Assembly (NCBI GenBank): GCA_964631835.1
Contig: CAZWAD010000021.1
Span: 1 to 64,000, forward strand
Length of the DNA: 64,000 nt
From: Bog-950 sp964631835
GTDB taxonomy: Bacteria; Bacteroidota; Bacteroidia; Chitinophagales; LD1
Direction: 5' to 3'
The translations under genes and the position numbers were made by a program. Each line of letters begins with the position of its first letter. The first letter of the stretch is position 1. This document shows, one piece after another, positions 27,839-36,924 of this stretch. The notes under the pieces were generated by a model that ran no database searches, had not been told where the DNA came from, and saw only the letters and a program-made list of their open reading frames with translations.

Positions 27839-28762
27839 TCATTTTTTCCGTAGCCACATACACAGTTCCATACCTGAATCAGTTTTAAGCATAAAGGTTT
27901 TGAGCATCGGCTCAATGAGGCGGGGCATTGGAATATCGCCAGCATAATACTGATGGAAAGCTATCTCATAGCTGTGTTTTTTGCTATGTTCTATGAAAGA
28001 TTTGGGAGTAAACTCGTACAAATGAAAAGGAGAATGCATGGGGCTTATGTTGCCTACAAAACTGCTGCACTTTAAAAAATAATAAAGATTAATCAACCGG
28101 TTAATCAGCCAATCGGATGACGGAACTTCAACCTGCATAATCCCTCCGGGCTTTAACCATTTCATGGCTTTAACCACCGAAACCGATGGGTCGTAAATAT
28201 GTTCCAGAACAGATTTGAAAGTGATGTAATCGAAAAAATTTTCCGGAAAGTCAGCTTCTTCAACCGATGCACATTTCAGTTTCTCAGGTGAAACTTTCAT
28301 TCGCTCCACTGCCATGCGGTAAAACGGTTCCGAAGGTTCAAGCCCGTAAGCATCAAACCCCCCTCGTGAATACGCAATCATGCCTTTGCCAATACCGGCA
28401 CCGATGTCGAGTGACTTGGCACCGGCTTCATACTTCATCAACTTGTTCAGCACTTTTACTTCGCCACGAAAGAACTTATCGTTTACAAAAAAGTAGTCTT
28501 CCTTCCAGTAACCTTCGGGCGAAATTCCATAATGGTCTTGAATGTCAGCGGGCACAGGCTGCGGGTTGGAATAGACTAACCCGCAATTTGTGCAGCGGAC
28601 AACTGCAACAGAAATTCCGGTTTTTCTATCCGGATTTATTCCTTGCGATTGATTCAGCCTTCTGCCAAGAATTTTATGCGTACCAGACAGAGAACCGCAC
28701 ATATTACACTGCTCAATCTGCCGGAAAGTGTATTTTATTTCTTTTTGTACGCTTTCGCCCAT
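27839..28762 (-). CDS. SAM-dependent methyltransferase with zinc-binding N-terminus
   Basis: 307 residues. A CxxC pair (C19, C22) and a second pair (C57, C60 in RCTNCGLVYSNPQP) form a zinc-ribbon-like N-terminus found in methyltransferases of sugar and surface-glycan clusters. The class I fold follows, with SLDIGAGIGKG (~117-127) as the SAM-binding loop, VLEHIYDP after strand 4 and WLKPGGIMQVEVP after strand 5. A role in modifying a nucleotide sugar or glycan fits the neighbouring glycosyltransferases but is inference. Convergent with the GT39-like gene. Confidence 0.82.
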   Translation of the reverse strand: MGESVQKEIKYTFRQIEQCNMCGSLSGTHKILGRRLNQSQGINPDRKTGISVAVVRCTNCGLVYSNPQPVPADIQDHYGISPEGYWKEDYFFVNDKFFRGEVKVLNKLMKYEAGAKSLDIGAGIGKGMIAYSRGGFDAYGLEPSEPFYRMAVERMKVSPEKLKCASVEEADFPENFFDYITFKSVLEHIYDPSVSVVKAMKWLKPGGIMQVEVPSSDWLINRLINLYYFLKCSSFVGNISPMHSPFHLYEFTPKSFIEHSKKHSYEIAFHQYYAGDIPMPRLIEPMLKTFMLKTDSGMELCMWLRKK

Positions 28763-28827
28763 AACACAAATATACTTTCCTGGCTAAATCTCCCTAACCG
28801 GTGCATTAAAATGAAGCTGCTTTGGTA

Positions 28828-28835
28828 TAGATTTG
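28828..28835 (+). promoter_or_regulatory. Putative promoter -7 element
   Basis: TAGATTTG matches TAnnTTTG, 15 bp before the ATG at 28851. Confidence 0.45.
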
Positions 28836-28850
28836 CAGAAATAAAAAGAC

Positions 28851-29207
28851 ATGAAAAACATTTTTGTGGTGCATGTTATGTTATTTATTAGCCAAAACAT
28901 GTTTGCCAACCGGAACATAAAGGCAACTATAGAAGCTGATAAAACCACCGGAAATCTTCCGCTAACTGTGAAATTCAATAGTGCTCAGAAGGGTTCGAAT
29001 GTTTCCTGCAGATGGGATTTCGGCAATGGAAATACTTCGGTACTGAAAAACCCTACTGCTACATTTGTAAATCCCGGCAACTATAAAGTGAAGCTGGTGG
29101 TTAGTAGCGGAACGGAAACAGATTCTGCGTTTATTTCAATTAAAGTTCTCCCTAATCCAAGTATGCTCGATGACTTTCTGAAGTCACGGGCTACAACCGG
29201 AAAATAG
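28851..29207 (+). CDS. Small secreted PKD-domain protein
   Basis: 118 residues consisting of a signal peptide (~1-19, ending MFANR) and one PKD domain (LPLTVKFNSAQKG, CRWDFGNGN, FVNPGNYKVKLVVSSG). It lacks a sorting domain and a lipobox. Single-PKD mini-proteins may act as binding modules; no function can be assigned. A candidate promoter lies directly upstream and a terminator directly downstream, so it is an independent unit. Confidence 0.75.
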   Translation: MKNIFVVHVMLFISQNMFANRNIKATIEADKTTGNLPLTVKFNSAQKGSNVSCRWDFGNGNTSVLKNPTATFVNPGNYKVKLVVSSGTETDSAFISIKVLPNPSMLDDFLKSRATTGK

Positions 29208-29232
29208 TCACCTTCCATTGTGACTTTAACGT

Positions 29233-29266
29233 AATGCGTTAGTAAAATTACATTAACGCATTTTTC
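29233..29266 (+). terminator. Rho-independent terminator
   Basis: AATGCGTTA (29233-29241) pairs with TAACGCATT (29254-29262) and is followed by T residues. It ends the small PKD gene. Confidence 0.75.
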
Positions 29267-29294
29267 TATTTTCGTCCTCCGTCAATCCACATTC

Positions 29295-31796
29295 ATGCAA
29301 AAAAGAATCTTGCCTCATGCAGTTGCGCTTTTGATTTTTGCGCTTGTTACAATTATTTATTTCATGCCTCTATATAAAGGCATGACACTTGGCTCGCACG
29401 ATATAACCCAGTGGAAGGCTATGTCAAAAGAAATTATGGACTGGCGTGAAAAAACGGGTGAACAGGCCTTGTGGACTAACAGCATGTTCGGAGGGATGCC
29501 CACCTTTCAGATTTCTGTTCTCTATCCCGGCAATTGGGTTAATTACATTCCCAAATTTTTCCAGATTTTTTTCCCCGATGTTTCCGCGTGGTTTTTTTTG
29601 ATGTTAGCAGGCTTTTATGTGCTGATGCTTTGTCTTGGAGTAAATAGCTGGCTGGCATTAGCTGGTTCATTAGCTTACGGTCTAGCTTCGTTCACACTTA
29701 TTAGTATAGAAGCGGGACATAACACCAAAGTATTAGCCATGGCACTTATGGCCCCTGCCATTGGCGGAATGATTTTAGCATATCGCGGAAAGATTTTGTT
29801 AGGAGGTGCGCTCACTGCTTTATTCCTTTCTCTTGGTGTTAACGCCAACCATTTTCAGATTACTTACTACCTGCTTCTTACCATGGGTTTTTTCGGAATT
29901 TATTTTTTGGCGGAAAGCATCTTACAAAAAAAGCTGCCCGATTTTACCAAAGCGAGTTTTGTATTGCTGGTTGCTGCAGGCCTTTCTGTTATACCCAACA
30001 TTGCCAACCTGTGGAGTACTTACGAATACGGCAAGCAAACCATGCGCGGTGGCGGAAGCCAGTTAACTGAAAAGAAAAATAAATCGGGAGGAGGACTTGA
30101 TTTTGAATATGCAACCCGGTGGAGTGAAGGAGCAGACGATTTTGAATTTCTATCCATCCTTATTCCTAATATTAAAGGTGGTGCATCGGGCAGCGAACTT
30201 TCAACAAGTTCCGCTTCCTATAAAGTGCTAAACGAAAGAGGAATTCAGTCAGCGGAGCAGATTATCAAACAGATGCCAACTTACTGGGGAGACCAGCCGG
30301 GAACTTCCGGTCCGGTTTATTATGGTGCGGCTGTGTTCTTTCTTTTTGTGTTGGCGCTGTTTATTGTACGCTCACCTATCAAATGGGCGCTCCTCGGTAT
30401 TTCTGTTTTCTTTTTATTGTTGTCGTTTGGCCATAACACCCCATTCTTTCGATTCTTCTTTGAGAACCTTCCGATGTTCAACAAATTTCGGACACCGGCA
30501 ATGGCGCTCGCCATTCCGCAATTGTGCTTTCCCATTCTTGCTTTGCTGGCATTGAATGAAATTTTCACTGGAAAAATTAATGCTGATGAGTTAAAGAAGA
30601 AGTTATACATAGCTGGAGGAATAACCGGTGGCATCATTCTCGTGTTCGGGTTGCTTGGAGTGGGTGCAAATTTTACAGGCAAAGGAGATGCAGAAATAGC
30701 CAAGCAATTTCCCGACTGGCTGATGAGCGCGCTTAAAGAAGATCGCGCATCAATGCTTCATAAAGATGCGTTACGCTCCTTAGTATTTACCGGTGCCGCA
30801 TTCGCTGTCATTTGGCTGTTCATAAGTAAAACAATCCCGGCAAGTATCTTCAAAGCAGCTCTCGGAGTTGTTTTCCTACTTGACGGATGGATGGTTGCGA
30901 ATCGTTATCTCAACTCGGATGATTTTCAGGAAGAATCTACTTACACGCAAAACTTTCAGCCATCGCCCGTTGACCTGCAAATTTTAGAAGACAAGGATAT
31001 TTACTATCGCGTATTCGACCGAACTGTTGACCCGTTCAATAACGCTTCACCTGCATACTTCCACAAATTAGTTGGTGGATACAGCCCGGCAAAGCTCCAG
31101 ATTTACCAGGATATGATTGAACGCCATATTTCGCAAGGCAACATGAAAGTTTATGACATGCTCAATACAAAATATTTCAAGGTGGCAGATGATAAAGGAA
31201 ATGAGAGAGTAATACCGAACCCTTCGGCATTGGGTAATGCGTGGTTTGTGCAAAATATTATCCATGTGAAAAATGCTGACGAGGAAATTGATACACTCGG
31301 TTCGGCAGTATTCATTCCGGGAAGTGTTGCAGTAATTCATACTGACTTCGACAAAATTGTTTCTGAAAAATCACTTGGCTACGATTCGCTGGCTTCCATC
31401 AAATTGGAAACATACTCGCCAAACAAGCTGACTTACGCATACAACTCTTCGGCTCCACAGGTGGCTGTGTTTTCCGATATTTATTATGCCGGCAAGCATG
31501 GATGGAAAGCGTATTTAGATGGAAAGGAGGAGCCTTATTTCCGTTGTAATTATATTTTGCGCGGTATGGCATTACCTGCCGGCAAACATTCAGTTGAGTT
31601 CCGTTTTGAGCCGGAGTCATATTACACCGGAAATAAAATTGCCTATGCTGGTTCGTTTATTCTTTTTGTTTTTGTTTTGGGAACACTCGGCTTTGCAGGA
31701 AGGAAAAAACTAAAAGAGATAGAAGCTGAACCCAAACCAACACCTGAAGTAAAAAAGAATCCTGCGCCTGCTCCTAAACATGGAAAGAAAAGGTAA
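29295..31796 (+). CDS. YfhO-family membrane protein
   Basis: 833 residues with about 12 membrane helices in the first ~540 residues and again near 775-800. The start (MPLYKGMTLGSHDITQW) and the NSMFGGMPTFQ segment are characteristic of the Bacteroidota YfhO-like family, a GT-C-related group. In Gram-positive bacteria YfhO is linked to glycosylation of lipoteichoic acid; in Gram-negatives the role is unknown. The C-terminal soluble part (~560-770) contains HGWKAYLDGKEEPYFRCNY, the typical YfhO tail. The last ~30 residues are K/P-rich. The next gene starts immediately after the stop codon. Confidence 0.85.
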   Translation: MQKRILPHAVALLIFALVTIIYFMPLYKGMTLGSHDITQWKAMSKEIMDWREKTGEQALWTNSMFGGMPTFQISVLYPGNWVNYIPKFFQIFFPDVSAWFFLMLAGFYVLMLCLGVNSWLALAGSLAYGLASFTLISIEAGHNTKVLAMALMAPAIGGMILAYRGKILLGGALTALFLSLGVNANHFQITYYLLLTMGFFGIYFLAESILQKKLPDFTKASFVLLVAAGLSVIPNIANLWSTYEYGKQTMRGGGSQLTEKKNKSGGGLDFEYATRWSEGADDFEFLSILIPNIKGGASGSELSTSSASYKVLNERGIQSAEQIIKQMPTYWGDQPGTSGPVYYGAAVFFLFVLALFIVRSPIKWALLGISVFFLLLSFGHNTPFFRFFFENLPMFNKFRTPAMALAIPQLCFPILALLALNEIFTGKINADELKKKLYIAGGITGGIILVFGLLGVGANFTGKGDAEIAKQFPDWLMSALKEDRASMLHKDALRSLVFTGAAFAVIWLFISKTIPASIFKAALGVVFLLDGWMVANRYLNSDDFQEESTYTQNFQPSPVDLQILEDKDIYYRVFDRTVDPFNNASPAYFHKLVGGYSPAKLQIYQDMIERHISQGNMKVYDMLNTKYFKVADDKGNERVIPNPSALGNAWFVQNIIHVKNADEEIDTLGSAVFIPGSVAVIHTDFDKIVSEKSLGYDSLASIKLETYSPNKLTYAYNSSAPQVAVFSDIYYAGKHGWKAYLDGKEEPYFRCNYILRGMALPAGKHSVEFRFEPESYYTGNKIAYAGSFILFVFVLGTLGFAGRKKLKEIEAEPKPTPEVKKNPAPAPKHGKKR

Positions 31797-33086
31797 ATGA
31801 AGAAAGTCCTCATCTTCACCTATTACTGGCCTCCTGCCGGTGGAGTGGCGGTGCAGCGCTGGCTTAAGTTTGCAAAATATCTTCCTGAATTCAGCTGGGA
31901 ACCGGTTATCGTGACAGTTGATAATGGCAGCTATCCTTATTACGATGAATCGCTTCTAAAGGAAGTTTCCCCTTCGCTTCGTGTTTACCGAACAAAAACA
32001 TTTGAACCGTTTGAGATCTACAATTTGCTCAGAGGGAAGAAAGGGAAATCGCTTCCGGTTGTTTCTGTTGGCAATAAAAGCAACAAATCTTTCTTCCAGA
32101 AAACATCGGAATATGTCCGCGCTAATTTTTTTATTCCCGATGCGCGGAAAGGCTGGGTGAAGTATGCTGTAAGGCAGGGAGAAGAACTTCTGAATAATGA
32201 AAAGTTTGATGTAATTATTACCACCGGCCCTCCCCATTCTGCGCACCTGATTGGATTAAAGCTCAAAGAAAGATTCGGAGTGAAATGGCTGGCTGATTTC
32301 CGCGACCCGTGGACGGGAATTTTTTATAATAACATTTTACCACGAACACAATCAACTGCTCAACGGGACAGGGCGCTTGAAACAAAAGTTTTGCAAACTG
32401 CCGACTTCACAACAGTGATAAGTCCGGGATTGAAAAAGGAGTTTGAAGACCGGACAAGGAAAATTGAAGTGGTGTTTAACGGTTATGATGAAGATGACTT
32501 TGGGAAATCAGAAGGCAGAGAGCAGAAATCAAAAACTTTCACAATTAGGTATATCGGCAATATGATGTCGAGCCAGAATGTGGAAGTGTTTTGGAAAACT
32601 ATTGGAGAAATCAGAAATCGGAAAACGGAAATCAGAATAGAATTTATCGGCAGGGTGGATGATGAAGTGAAACAGGCTATTGCCTTAAGCGGGTTGAATG
32701 ACTGTGTAAGTTATCTTGATTTTGTTGACCACAGGAGTGCCATCAGCTTAATGCAAACTGCTGATTTGCTATTGTTTGTTATTCCTGATGTTAAGGACAA
32801 TGAACTTATACTGACCGGTAAACTGTTTGAATATCTTGCTTCGCAAACAGAAATTATTTCGCTTGGTCCGGTGAGTGGCGATGCTGCACAAATCCTGAAT
32901 CAATGCGGGAGAAAAAGAATGATTGATTATTCGGATAAGACTGAAGTTGAAATGCAGCTGAAAGCCACAATAGGTGTTTTTGGGAAAGGAGCAGGTTCTC
33001 TCAAATATTCCGGCAATACTCATCAGCTCTTTTCAAGAAAGGAGCAGACTAAGAAAATGTCAGTCTGTCTTAACTCAATGAGCTGA
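31797..33086 (+). CDS. GT4-family glycosyltransferase
   Basis: 429 residues, GT-B fold. The N-terminal domain starts with VLIFTYYWPPAGGVAVQRWL, the acceptor-binding loop of this GT4 group. FDVIITTGPPHSAHLIG and WLADFRDPWTG follow (~140-175). The C-terminal donor-binding domain contains FTIRYIGNM and ends with LFEYLASQTEIISLGP, the equivalent of the E-x7-E region. It starts directly after the YfhO-family stop (ATG at 31797), so the two are cotranscribed. Likely a cytoplasmic step in surface polysaccharide assembly; sugar specificity unknown. Confidence 0.85.
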   Translation: MKKVLIFTYYWPPAGGVAVQRWLKFAKYLPEFSWEPVIVTVDNGSYPYYDESLLKEVSPSLRVYRTKTFEPFEIYNLLRGKKGKSLPVVSVGNKSNKSFFQKTSEYVRANFFIPDARKGWVKYAVRQGEELLNNEKFDVIITTGPPHSAHLIGLKLKERFGVKWLADFRDPWTGIFYNNILPRTQSTAQRDRALETKVLQTADFTTVISPGLKKEFEDRTRKIEVVFNGYDEDDFGKSEGREQKSKTFTIRYIGNMMSSQNVEVFWKTIGEIRNRKTEIRIEFIGRVDDEVKQAIALSGLNDCVSYLDFVDHRSAISLMQTADLLLFVIPDVKDNELILTGKLFEYLASQTEIISLGPVSGDAAQILNQCGRKRMIDYSDKTEVEMQLKATIGVFGKGAGSLKYSGNTHQLFSRKEQTKKMSVCLNSMS

Positions 33087-33089
33087 GTG

Positions 33090-33110
33090 GTTTCTCTACA
33101 GAAACTTTTT
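33090..33110 (+). terminator. Weak terminator between convergent genes
   Basis: GTTTCT (33090-33095) pairs with AGAAAC (33100-33105), followed by TTTTT. The stem is short and overlaps the 3' end of asnB. Confidence 0.4.
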
Positions 33111-34928
33111 CATCCAGTAATGTGTAGCGGCAATTCTCCAAACCATAGCTGCATTGCTTGTGTCACCCGATTTGTATTTTTCAATTTCCCTTCTGGCAAC
33201 ATCTGTATTCATAAAGCTGAGCAGAGAATAATCTATATCCAGCAAGAATTTCAGCGGGCCGTTTAGCCAGAGAATTTCACCCGGAGTAACAAATCCCTTT
33301 TTGTCTTTTCGCTCATAAACTGCTTTCGGAAGCACAGTCTTTAATGATTCACGAAGAATGTATTTGGTTTCCGCCTTTGAATTAATCCGGTCATCGGCAG
33401 AAAGTGAAAAAGCAAACTCCGCCAGTTTGTGATTCAGGAAAGGCACGCGCGATTCAAGCGAAAAAGCCATGGAGTTGCGGTCTTCAAAATGCAGCAGCGT
33501 AGGAAGTGTAGTGTTCAGCAAAAGGTGATAAAGGAAGTTATTGAACCGGTCTTTGGTTTTTGTTTCAAACAATGCCCGCGAAGGCTGATGGAAATATTTA
33601 TTGCCTCTGCTCAACTCCAGATTGTAAATCCGGTTTTCATCGGAGAATACAGAAACAAAACTTTTTGCAGCCACACTCAGAGATTTTCCCAAACTATAGC
33701 TCTCCCGGTTAATTAACGAACTGAATGTACTGAACGCGTTCCCAAACTGAAACGAAGCAGCCTGCGAAGCGAGTAACCGGTAAAAGGAATGAAGGTAACC
33801 TCCGAGATACTCATCGGAGCCCTGGCCGTCAATAACCACTGTAACTCCTTCGCTCTTTGCCAGCTTCATCAGAAAATACTGCGACAAATATGACGAACCG
33901 AAAAACGGAACATCGGCATGGTAAGCTGCTGTGTGAAAATGCTCAGCAATGTCATTTGCTGATGGAGAAAAATAGTACGGCTGTATGTTCTGATACTTTT
34001 TCACCACCTCATTTACAAACGGCCTTTCATCCACACCGGTTGCACCCTCGTAGTAAATTGAAAAGGATTTGATTTTGGAGTTTGGTAAAAGCGTGGAATA
34101 CATACTGGCTATTGCTGAACTGTCGAGCCCGCCACTCAGGCAAATTCCGTTTTGCACATCGCTGCGCGAATGCAGTTGAATGCTTTCCTTAAAGAGTTGA
34201 AAGAAGGTTTCTTTCTTTTCTTCAAAACTTAACTGTGTCAAGCTGAGCTTGTCGAAGCTTACATCCCAATACTTATCGATTCGCAGCTTGCCGTTTTGCC
34301 AAATGAGGTTGTGCGCAGGTTGCAAACTCTTCACCTCTTTGTGAAACGTCTCTTGCTTATATACCGCCCAGCCCATCACAACTCCGCGCTGAAGTTGCTC
34401 CACATTAGGCTCGCTGTTGAAACCCTGAACCTGTTTCAGCGCTTTCATTTCTGAAGCGAAATAGAAACCACCGCTCTTTTCGAACCAGTAAAATGGTTTA
34501 ATGCCAAACCGGTCGCGGCTGCAAAACAGTTTTTGCTTTTCGGTATCCCACAGCGCCAAAGCCCACATACCGATGAACTTTGTCACGCACTGTTCGCCCC
34601 ACTCTTTGTAAGCCGCACATACAACCTCGGTATCGCTGCTGGTGCGGAACCGGTAACCTTTCTGCTCCAGTTCCTTTCTAAGTTCTATGTAGTTGTAAAC
34701 CTCTCCGTTGAAAATTAGTATGACCCCGTCATACTTAAATGGCTGGTTGGCTTCATCAGACAGGTCAATAATTTTTAAACGGTTGTGGCCGAGGCTGTAA
34801 CCGTCTTTTACATGCACCGAACTGTTCTCCGGCCCGCGGTGAGTAATAGCCCGCAGCATTTTGAAGGTAACATCCTTCTTTTCATCATCGGTAAGATTTT
34901 GATTAACAAGCCCTGCAATACCGCACAT
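33096..34928 (-). CDS. asnB: Asparagine synthase (glutamine-hydrolysing)
   Basis: 610 residues. N-terminal class II glutamine amidotransferase (starts MCGIAGLVN, with C2 as nucleophile) and C-terminal ATP-dependent synthetase with the P-loop SGGLDSSAIAS at ~263-273. It converts aspartate and glutamine to asparagine, but in glycan clusters AsnB paralogues amidate uronic acid sugars or other substrates. It is the last gene of a minus-strand set with a methyltransferase and a GT4 enzyme, which favours a surface-glycan role. A dispersed-repeat-like sequence is embedded in the coding region at 34235-34260 without breaking the frame. Confidence 0.92.
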   Translation of the reverse strand: MCGIAGLVNQNLTDDEKKDVTFKMLRAITHRGPENSSVHVKDGYSLGHNRLKIIDLSDEANQPFKYDGVILIFNGEVYNYIELRKELEQKGYRFRTSSDTEVVCAAYKEWGEQCVTKFIGMWALALWDTEKQKLFCSRDRFGIKPFYWFEKSGGFYFASEMKALKQVQGFNSEPNVEQLQRGVVMGWAVYKQETFHKEVKSLQPAHNLIWQNGKLRIDKYWDVSFDKLSLTQLSFEEKKETFFQLFKESIQLHSRSDVQNGICLSGGLDSSAIASMYSTLLPNSKIKSFSIYYEGATGVDERPFVNEVVKKYQNIQPYYFSPSANDIAEHFHTAAYHADVPFFGSSYLSQYFLMKLAKSEGVTVVIDGQGSDEYLGGYLHSFYRLLASQAASFQFGNAFSTFSSLINRESYSLGKSLSVAAKSFVSVFSDENRIYNLELSRGNKYFHQPSRALFETKTKDRFNNFLYHLLLNTTLPTLLHFEDRNSMAFSLESRVPFLNHKLAEFAFSLSADDRINSKAETKYILRESLKTVLPKAVYERKDKKGFVTPGEILWLNGPLKFLLDIDYSLLSFMNTDVARREIEKYKSGDTSNAAMVWRIAATHYWMKKFL

Positions 34929-34963
34929 AAGAGGGGGCGAAGTTGCGGTTTTTGAGGGAATAA

Positions 34964-35668
34964 TTACGGCAAATCCTCAATCCGCCACAAAGCCATTGCT
35001 TTATCCCAAAGCACTTTTGTTTTCGAATCAGGGACATACAAGAGAGCTTTGGGAAAATTAAAAGGAGATACTTCGAGGTTAATGGGGCGCCAATCACCGG
35101 TAATAATTTTTTTGTTGGAAGTTCTGCTGGTGTGAGTTGTAGTAAGAAGATACTTGCTGCCGCTCTTCTTGATATTCGTAATAGCGGCAAATACTTTGTC
35201 CTCGCTTAGGTGAATCAGGCAGTCACGGCAAAATATCAAATCAACTTTCGGCAGAGGGTCATTAATAAGGTCCAGTTTCCTGAACTCTACATTTTGTTTT
35301 TGGTACTTACCTGCTGTTTCATTTACAAGTTCCTGTACAATATCAGCCCCTGTATATTTTACATCACCTAAATTCACATGTTGCATCCAGTAAAAATCTC
35401 CGCAGGGAATATCCAGCATGGTTGCTATCTTGTAGTCAACCAGTATTACAGGAAGATTTTTTGAAATATTTTCGGTTTCGCTTTTACTGGAACCCACACC
35501 GGATATAGATTCCTCATCGCCCCAGTATTTTACCTTATAAATTTCATTGAAAACCTCATCAGTAGTCTTGTTCTCAAAACGTTCTACCCTTGATTTAAAA
35601 TACTTCCAGTGCAAGGCTTTGATAAATTGAGGAAGAAACTTCCTTATCCTCTTTCTAAGAGTACTCAT
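34964..35668 (-). CDS. Class I SAM-dependent methyltransferase
   Basis: 234 residues. Basic N-terminus, then the SAM-binding loop TMLDIPCGDFYWMQ (~84-97), YTGADIVQELV as motif II, and VDLIFCRDCLIHLSE as motif IV. The sequence belongs to the compact methyltransferases with LDIPCGD in place of the common LDVGCGTG. Located between asnB and a GT4 gene on the same strand, so probably a glycan-modifying enzyme; this is inferred from context. Confidence 0.8.
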   Translation of the reverse strand: MSTLRKRIRKFLPQFIKALHWKYFKSRVERFENKTTDEVFNEIYKVKYWGDEESISGVGSSKSETENISKNLPVILVDYKIATMLDIPCGDFYWMQHVNLGDVKYTGADIVQELVNETAGKYQKQNVEFRKLDLINDPLPKVDLIFCRDCLIHLSEDKVFAAITNIKKSGSKYLLTTTHTSRTSNKKIITGDWRPINLEVSPFNFPKALLYVPDSKTKVLWDKAMALWRIEDLP

Positions 35669-35704
35669 ACTACAATCTAATAAGCGGTGAACATAAAAAA
35701 AACT

Positions 35705-36871
35705 TTAAGCGGAAGTATAAGCATATAACTGCCTCATTCCTTCACTCACTTCGCGAGGGCTGTACTTAGATAAAATACTTTTTGCAATATTTTGCCTGCT
35801 ATATTTCGGATATTGCTCAACCATTGTTACCAAAGCTTTTGCCAGTTCCTTTGTATTTTTTATCTCCACCAGAATACCATTAGCAGAGTTCACAAATTCT
35901 TCAGGTCCTCCGCATTTAGTAACCACTACCGGCAACCCGTTCATCAGGGCTTCGGCTGTGGCAATGCTGAATGTTTCAAAGTTGCTGTTAAGAGCAAAAA
36001 AATGATGCGCCCGGTACAGCCCATTTACCTCATCATTTGGAATACTGCCGGTAAAAAACACCTGCTTGTTCAGCAAGCCGAGTTTTTCAGCTTGCTTTTC
36101 AAGCGGATTTCGGTCGGGGCCGCTTCCTACAATGGTTATTCGGAAGTCAGGTTGTTGTATGACCACCGTTTCAACAGCGGCAATCAATCCGGAAATATTC
36201 TTCTGATTATCGTCAAGATTGCAAATGCACAGGGCTTTTACACCGTTTGAAGCATCGGATGGCAAACCGGATACCGACTCAACCGGGTTTAAAACGTTGG
36301 GGGTAATAACTGTTGGCTTATTTATTAGTAGTTTTTTTTCAGCCAAAACATTTTTCAAAAAGTTTGAAACAACGGATACCGCTCTTGCCCGCCTGAAAGC
36401 GGAGCGGATAATAAAATGATGAACAAACGACAGGTTCTCATATCTTCCGTCTTCGTTTGCATAACCTGTCCAGTGTTCGGTAATCAGTAAAGGAATGCGA
36501 TAGATGACACTCAGGAAAAGCGCAAAGAAACCCGCAGGAAAAACCACATGGTTATGAATGACAAAAGGCAAACCTGATTTTGTCTTTATATGATTGAACC
36601 CTCTCCAAAGGGAAAGCAGCAACAAGACTTGATTTAGAGCTTTACCTGACGACTGCCGATAGTACACCACTGTTTCGGTAAAGTTTTCTCTTTTATAGTC
36701 CTTTATGACAAATCTTCCTTTTTGCGGGAAGACTGCCGGTGCGGCATAAAGCACCTTCGCGTTTACCATTTGCGCAATAACTCTTACATGCTTGAGAATG
36801 AAAATGCCGCTGACGGGTGTATGTTCTGTTGGATACCAACTTGGAATGATGAGCGAATAACTTGGCGGCAT
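35705..36871 (-). CDS. GT4-family glycosyltransferase
   Basis: 388 residues, GT-B fold. N-terminal LIIPSWYPTEHTPVSGIFILKHV (~6-28) is the typical GT4 opening. ITEHWTGYANEDGRY and SVVSNFLKN follow. The donor domain has KALCICNLDDNQKN and FFALNSNFETFSIATAEALMNGLPVV with the E-x7-E motif at ~300. Cytoplasmic enzyme of surface polysaccharide synthesis. First gene of the minus-strand set GT4, methyltransferase, asnB, and divergent from the flippase gene, 53 bp away. Confidence 0.88.
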   Translation of the reverse strand: MPPSYSLIIPSWYPTEHTPVSGIFILKHVRVIAQMVNAKVLYAAPAVFPQKGRFVIKDYKRENFTETVVYYRQSSGKALNQVLLLLSLWRGFNHIKTKSGLPFVIHNHVVFPAGFFALFLSVIYRIPLLITEHWTGYANEDGRYENLSFVHHFIIRSAFRRARAVSVVSNFLKNVLAEKKLLINKPTVITPNVLNPVESVSGLPSDASNGVKALCICNLDDNQKNISGLIAAVETVVIQQPDFRITIVGSGPDRNPLEKQAEKLGLLNKQVFFTGSIPNDEVNGLYRAHHFFALNSNFETFSIATAEALMNGLPVVVTKCGGPEEFVNSANGILVEIKNTKELAKALVTMVEQYPKYSRQNIAKSILSKYSPREVSEGMRQLYAYTSA

Positions 36872-36924
36872 CTTTGATATTGCATAGCGAATATGATTAT
36901 TTGCATAGCAATCTGAAATATCAC

